Source: Asterionellopsis glacialis
Lineage: Eukaryota; Bacillariophyta; Plagiogrammaphyceae; Rhaphoneidales; Asterionellopsidaceae
DNA length: 12,194 nucleotides
Direction: 5' to 3'
Assembly (NCBI GenBank): GCA_014885115.2
Contig: WKLE02005304.1
Coordinates: 1-12,194 of the forward strand
The stretch's first letter is position 1. Each line of letters begins with the position of its first letter. Below are positions 7,878 through 12,194 of this stretch, piece after piece. A program made the translations under genes and the position numbers. The notes under the pieces are model-generated. The model saw only the letters and a program-made list of their open reading frames with translations, did no database searches and was not told where the DNA came from.

Positions 7878-8722
7878 CAGTACTAGTAGATTGGAGAGAA
7901 TGAATCTCAATCGTGCATGGCAGTTTTCAGACACTGGGGTACCTTGGCATGATAAAAAAGCAGATGGCTTTGGTGCTAGTTTTTGATGTCTTCGTCGTGT
8001 CCTCGAGAGAAGAAACAGCGACAATCAAACGATTCTCTAGAGACAGGCTCTTTAGTAGGAGCGAATGCATTTCTATTATAGTGCATAGAAGATTTCAGGT
8101 AACGGTATTCAACTTGCCAAAAAAGAACAGATGCTTGTAGAGTGAATTTTTGATGTCTTCGTTGTGTCCTCGAAAGAAGAAATAGTGAAAAATAATCAGT
8201 CCTCTACTCTAAGACGGACAATTTAGTTTAGTACCGTAGGAGAAAATGAACTGCAATCGTGCATAGAAGATTTCAGGTACTGGTATTCAACTTGCCAAAA
8301 AACCAGATGTCTGTAGATCGAATTTTTGATGTCTTCGTTGTGTCCTTGAGAGAAGAAATAGTGAAAAACAATCAATCCTCTACCCTTTAAGACGGACAAT
8401 TTAGTTTAGTCCCGTAGGAGAAAATGAACCGCAATCGTGCATAGAAGATTTCAGGAACCGGTATTCAACTTGCCAAAAAAAAACAGATGCTTGTAGAGTG
8501 AATTTTTGATGTCTTCGTTGTGTCCTCGAGAGAAGAAATAGTGAAAAATAATCAATCCTCTACTCTAAGACGGACAATTTAGTTTAGTACCGTAGGAGAA
8601 AATGAACCGCAATCGTGCATAGAAGATTTCAGGAACCTCAAAACCGGTATTCAACTTGCCAAAAAAACAGATGCCTGCTGTAGATCGAATTTTTGATGTC
8701 TTCGTTGTGTCCTCTAGAGAAG
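7878..8722. repeat. Non-coding tandem array, 178-bp period, about five units
   Basis: Using GTGCATAGAAGATTTCAGG as anchor, units begin at 8081, 8259, 8437 and 8615, exactly 178 bp apart. A diverged unit anchored at 7913 (GTGCATGGCAGTTTTCAG) precedes them, and the last unit is cut after about 108 bp near 8722. Conserved blocks in each unit are TATTCAACTTGCCAAAAAA, TTTTTGATGTCTTCGTTGTG, AAGAAATAGTGAAAAA and GACGGACAATTTAGTTTAGT. The units alternate: 1 and 3 share CTTGTAGAGTGAATTT, while 2 and 4 share CTGTAGATCGAATTT. The period is not a multiple of three and all frames have stops, so this is not a coding repeat. Confidence 0.9.
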
Positions 8723-8945
8723 TACATGTAACTAATCTACAGTGAGTCGCAGTATTCCCCAGAATGTACGAAAGAGTCACTTGTTGAAGATAGAACTATT
8801 GAAAAGCTAATAAATAAACTACCCTATATTACAAAAAACAGATGTTCAGACTAAGATAAACGAACAGATGATATTTAATTTCTGTTCGTTGTCCATTCCG
8901 ATTTTATACCTAATATACACTAGAGTCATATCAGACGATCAAGCA

Positions 8946-8956
8946 GTACCTGGTAC
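8946..8956. repeat. GTACCTGGTAC palindromic motif, copy 2
   Basis: The 11-bp form is an odd palindrome: GTACC and GGTAC arms around a central T. It contains the shared 10-mer TACCTGGTAC. Confidence 0.55.
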
Positions 8957-9235
8957 ATGCTACAGTAAAAGTACAGATAAGTTTCAAACCCGGCTTGAGG
9001 GGGCCATGATTGCCGTTTGGAGTACTAATTGATAATATATATTTTTTGTGGTATGCGCCTGAGCATCTCGTCATGTTTGGAAAATAGATTGTCCATAAAT
9101 CGCTGAAAGGCATATGGCCTTCAACATTCATTTCTACTGTAACAGTTCATTATCTGTAATAATGAAAATTAATGTCGCATACAGCTTCTGTACAAATGAG
9201 ACTACCTTTAGTTGTTTGATAATGTAATAGAAAAA

Positions 9236-9245
9236 TACCTGGTAC
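9236..9245. repeat. TACCTGGTAC motif, copy 3
   Basis: Exact 10-mer, followed by TGTAATGTAAC. It lies in the AT-rich spacer. Confidence 0.5.
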
Positions 9246-9346
9246 TGTAATGTAACTACTATTCTACTTTCAATTTTTTTATTGAATAATTCACAGTAAT
9301 TAAGTCTTATATGGGTATATTAATATATAGTTCATTTTCAAATGAG

Positions 9347-9361
9347 TACCCCTTCGGGGTA
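9347..9361. repeat. Small hairpin TACCCC-TTC-GGGGTA
   Basis: A perfect 6-bp stem with a 3-base loop, GC-rich within an AT-rich surround. No adjacent gene to which it could belong is visible, so no function is assigned. Confidence 0.5.
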
Positions 9362-10105
9362 TGAATATGATTGGAAAGAAACATGAAATGCAGGGTACCG
9401 AATCATGACTAGCAAAGCACAAAATACCTTCAGTCTATATTTCTTATTTTGGCCTGCCTGTTCTTTGTCCCTTCTGATAATCTGACAGTCTTAAGAGGAA
9501 TATTAGTAATATATATATTCCATTTTTATACTGGATTAGGTAAGCCACCATCATCTTCAACTTGTCGAACGACCTTGTGAAACTGAAATCTTTTTTGAAA
9601 TTTCGAAGTATTCTGAAAAATTGAATGCATTTGATTGGTTGACATTGTTCCCATCATAACTTGATGGGCTCTTCGTCATGAAACAGTTAAAGGAAACAGC
9701 TGGAATTTCCTTCCTCTGAAGTACAATATTCTTTACAGTAGTTTCATAGCTAATAGTGGGACCCATTCAGTTCTACGTAGATTACAGTACTTGGTCCCGG
9801 ATTGGTAAGAGTATTCCGTTCTGTAACAAGAACATTCAAGCAAAAAAACTTATGGCATATGATAAACAGCATGTGGCAAAAAAATATGTTTAATAGTGTA
9901 CATTTACCTACTATTTTTAAAAAACTGTTTTTAAGGCTTATTTGCTTTGTTGGACCAAATCACACACATTTAACGTTCATTACAATAATCAAAGCATTTC
10001 AACAGCAAGTCAATTTACTATTTAATTAGTAATTTTTATACCATCTATTACTTATAGGTCAACCTATTTACCTTTATATAACAAAGAATAGCCTATCCTC
10101 GAACT

Positions 10106-10119
10106 GTACAGTACTGTAC
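10106..10119. repeat. 14-bp perfect palindrome GTACAGTACTGTAC
   Basis: The sequence equals its own reverse complement and contains three GTAC steps. It is about 560 bp upstream of the F-box gene start. It may be a binding site or part of the local enrichment of GTAC-containing palindromes. Confidence 0.6.
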
Positions 10120-10290
10120 GTTACAATAGAAATAATATGGAAATTTAATCCCAATGTGCTTTCTTCATCCACGATCTATCTGTCTCGGAACATATTGTCG
10201 CGAAGACTCGGTGATCGGGTTCTTGACACACTTCTTGATGTGTCTGCAGAGTGTCTGCGGATACCAGAACACAAGAATTTCTTTGGTACT

Positions 10291-10301
10291 GTACCTGGTA
10301 C
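10291..10301. repeat. GTACCTGGTAC palindromic motif, copy 4
   Basis: Exact 11-bp match to the copy at 8946-8956, preceded by GGTACT and followed within about 20 bp by CCAGGTAC. It lies about 380 bp upstream of the F-box gene. Confidence 0.55.
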
Positions 10302-10676
10302 GAAGTAGGAATAGGTGACCAGGTACGACAATAAGTAATTTACCAGCAGTACGAGTACAATCGATAGGAGAAAGGCGACTTTTTAGCCTTACAAGAAAGC
10401 TAACAAAGTGAAAAAGCCGACTCGCATCCATCAAGAACCGTTCAGAGTATGAAAAACAGAGATAGAGAGTTTTAATCGGGTGTATATTGAAAAATTCGTT
10501 TTTTATCTTCCACTGATCCATCAAGGACAAATCGCACTCTACGCACCTACTTTCGCATGTCATTTTTGCGTTTGTACTCGATTCAAAGTATTTCGCACTG
10601 TGTTGGTTGTCAAGTCGTTCAGAAGTGATCCTATTAAAATCAAGAGAAAACTTCAAGAAAAACAAGATCAGAAACA

Positions 10677-12194
10677 ATGAAGACTTTGACAAATAGACAT
10701 TATCAAAAGTACAACATCAACTCGAAACAACTGAGCCATAATCGATTTCCTTCGATGTTTCATTTAGCCCTTCGTTCACCATTATTAAGCTCAGCATCAC
10801 AACAAGTCGCAGTCATGGATCACCAGAAACAAGACATCTACAAAAATATGATAACACTGTCTCCTCAGTCATCCATGGACTCTTATTCTGATCCTTCACA
10901 ACAGCAACGAGAAGTCGAAACAAGAGCAATGGCTTGTACACTTTCATTGTTTCTTCAAAATGTATGTCCAGTCGATCTTATCCCGAAAATCATGTCATTT
11001 GCCGGACATGAAGCTGTTCGTAATTTATCGTGTTGCTCGAAAGAATGGAAATCCATGATGGAGTTTGAAGGTCTGGTATGGAAAACGCTGTGTACTGATA
11101 CATACAAGGTAAGTTGAGCTGTTGTAGGATTTCTACATTCATTCGAGTTCATTCCTGTTTTTAGTTTATTTTTCTCACTGTCAATCATTTGTATAATATA
11201 TACAACAGTGGTCAGAGGGTGATGAAGTTCCTTCATGTTGGAAGAACCACTATGATTTGAATCCTTCTATTCCATTGGATTATTCGACCATTTCAAAAGC
11301 GATTGATACTACTATTTCATCTTTTGTGCCACATCAGAACGATAATTCCGACAAGAATCCTAATACCAAGATTCGTATATTGGTTCACCCAGGAAAGTAT
11401 ACATTGAATAAATCACTTGTTATTCAACCACCCAACAATGTCGACTTGACGATTGAGTCATTACCCATACCCCAAGATGTTAAGCATGTCCCGTACTTGG
11501 AACAAGTTGACCCACAAGAAGACTGTACTTCCACAAGTAAAATTTCGTCAAGACGCTTCAAGAAGAGAGAAAAAAAGCTCGCGAATTTTTTGAAAAAGAT
11601 CCTTCACCGTCGCAGTAGCAGTAGACCTTCAGCACATGATGATGAAAGGCTTGTTGAGCACCATCAGCATCATGTTATAGAGAACGGCCACGAGAGTGAT
11701 ACGGATGATGAACAATCTGTAAATCGCAACACCAATAATGTTTCACCATCCGAGATATGTCCTGCAAATACCGCAACTCACCGACAAGCCACCCTTACCA
11801 TCAATCACAATACATCTCAAAATAATCGTCCTATCTTAGATGTACGTCAAGGAAATTTGAAATTAATTAATATCAAACTTGATCATTATTCGTCTGGTAA
11901 CAACATTTGGGTAGGGAATGCTGCCATACACATTCAACCTTATCCGATGAAGCATGACACCAACAACACTGCTGCTATTGTTGCATCTCCACCTCATGTA
12001 ATTTGTGATACAGTAGATATACAATCAGCATCAGGACGTGGAATAAATTTGTTTGGTGGTTTTAGCGGTACCGAAGAACCTTCCGAACGTACCACTACGG
12101 ATACTACTAGTCCTAGTGCCAAGGTTGAAATCTATAGTTCGTACATTCATCACTGTGCTGCAACAGGATTGTATGTTGGTGAAGGTGAAAGACA
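10677..12194 (+). CDS. F-box protein with right-handed beta-helix (3' end missing)
   Basis: Exon 1 is 10677-11108 and exon 2 is 11209 to the window edge, giving 472 residues so far without a stop. An in-frame TAA 14 codons upstream supports the ATG, though ATGs at 10755 and 10815 are possible. Residues 1-95 are polar and Gln/Ser-rich. An F-box spans about 97-138 (CPVDLIPKIMSFAG, then LSCCSKEWKSM and VWKTL). After WSEGDEVPSCW, residues near 195-225 (IRILVHPGKYTLNKSLVIQ) begin a pectate-lyase-like beta-helix, which resumes at about 350 (ILDVRQGNLKLINIKLDH) and continues to the edge (VEIYSSYIHHCAATGLYVGE). A basic then His/Asp-rich insert lies between, at about 255-345. F-box proteins are usually substrate adaptors of SCF ubiquitin ligases, and F-box plus beta-helix is the FBXO11-like layout; that this protein does so is inference. 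Confidence 0.85.
11109..11208 (+). other. 100-bp intron of the F-box gene
   Basis: The donor is TACAAG/GTAAGTTGAG and the acceptor is ATATACAACAG/TGGTCAGAG. The junction is phase 0 and joins DTYK to WSEGDE. Unspliced, the frame ends two codons into the intron (TYKVS, stop), while exon 2 is open for 986 bp to the window edge, which fits splicing. Confidence 0.9.

Larger units (their letters stand above)
8723..10676. other. AT-rich spacer, no supported gene
   Basis: About 1.95 kb between the tandem array and the F-box gene. Minus-strand open frames at 8931-9131 and 9557-9766 are short and featureless. A longer minus-strand frame at 10165-10692 starts with TTG; its first ATG is at 10563, leaving 132 residues of Phe/Leu/Ser-rich sequence with no motif. 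The visible structures are three TACCTGGTAC motifs (8947, 9236, 10292), a hairpin at 9347-9361 and a 14-bp palindrome at 10106-10119. The promoter of the F-box gene should be in the right-hand part. Confidence 0.5.

Noticed and set aside
7878..8722. CRISPR array
   Set aside because: Units are long and contiguous with no short repeats and unique spacers, and the sequence is eukaryotic.
7821..8780. Minus-strand frames within the tandem array sharing ARLRFI and FYARLRF-like words
   Set aside because: They arise because the DNA unit is repeated. The 178-bp period shifts frame at every unit and stops interrupt most copies.
9557..9766. Minus-strand 69-codon frame and a neighbouring frame reading FHKVVRQVEDDGG
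   Set aside because: Short, without matching splice sites or known domain; could be a relic but cannot be supported.
10165..10692. Minus-strand frame of 175 codons just upstream of and overlapping the F-box gene start
   Set aside because: It starts with TTG; the first ATG (10563) leaves 132 residues with no motif and random-looking Phe/Leu/Ser-rich composition. It also overlaps the 5' region of a well-supported gene.

Overview
This window looks like nuclear DNA from a unicellular eukaryote, most likely a diatom or related stramenopile. The basis is: (i) genes are split by short GT-AG introns (81, 100 and 189 bp) with GTAAGT-type donors and CAG/TAG acceptors; (ii) there are no ribosome-binding sites or operons, and gaps between genes are wide and AT-rich; (iii) the protein families (DUF4116 repeats, F-box plus right-handed beta-helix, AAAP transporters with an RGG-containing presequence) are common together in diatoms. 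The species is not determinable by eye.

Layout, left to right. 1-412 (-): the 5' part of a gene for a single-pass membrane protein, cut by the window edge. 413-1463: no gene seen, one strong inverted repeat. 1464-2032 (+): a dead DUF4116 repeat gene with nonsense codons and a later internal tandem duplication. 2033-2640: AT-rich spacer with a 16-bp palindrome. 2731-3900 (+): an intact DUF4116 repeat gene with ten perfect 75-bp units, probably ending in a tiny second exon. 4240-4587 (-): a possible small one-helix membrane protein. 4997-6760 (-): an AAAP-family amino acid transporter of 524 residues, two exons. 6761-7877: no gene supported. 7878-8722: a non-coding tandem array with a 178-bp period and an alternating A-B-A-B structure. 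8723-10676: no gene supported, but with GTAC-rich palindromes. 10677 to the right edge (+): an F-box protein with a beta-helix, two exons visible, incomplete at its 3' end.

There is no evidence that these genes work together: they lie on both strands, in separate transcription units, and have unrelated roles (membrane protein, repeat protein, transporter, putative ubiquitin-ligase adaptor). The region is repeat-prone: a decayed paralogue beside a live repeat gene, a relic copy of part of the small membrane gene, a satellite-like array and a recurring 10-bp motif. I found no CRISPR, tRNA, rRNA or recognisable transposon. The items most worth a second look are the 178-bp alternating satellite, the TACCTGGTAC motif, the DUF4116 gene/pseudogene pair and the presequence of the transporter. 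I do not see a clearly new biological system.
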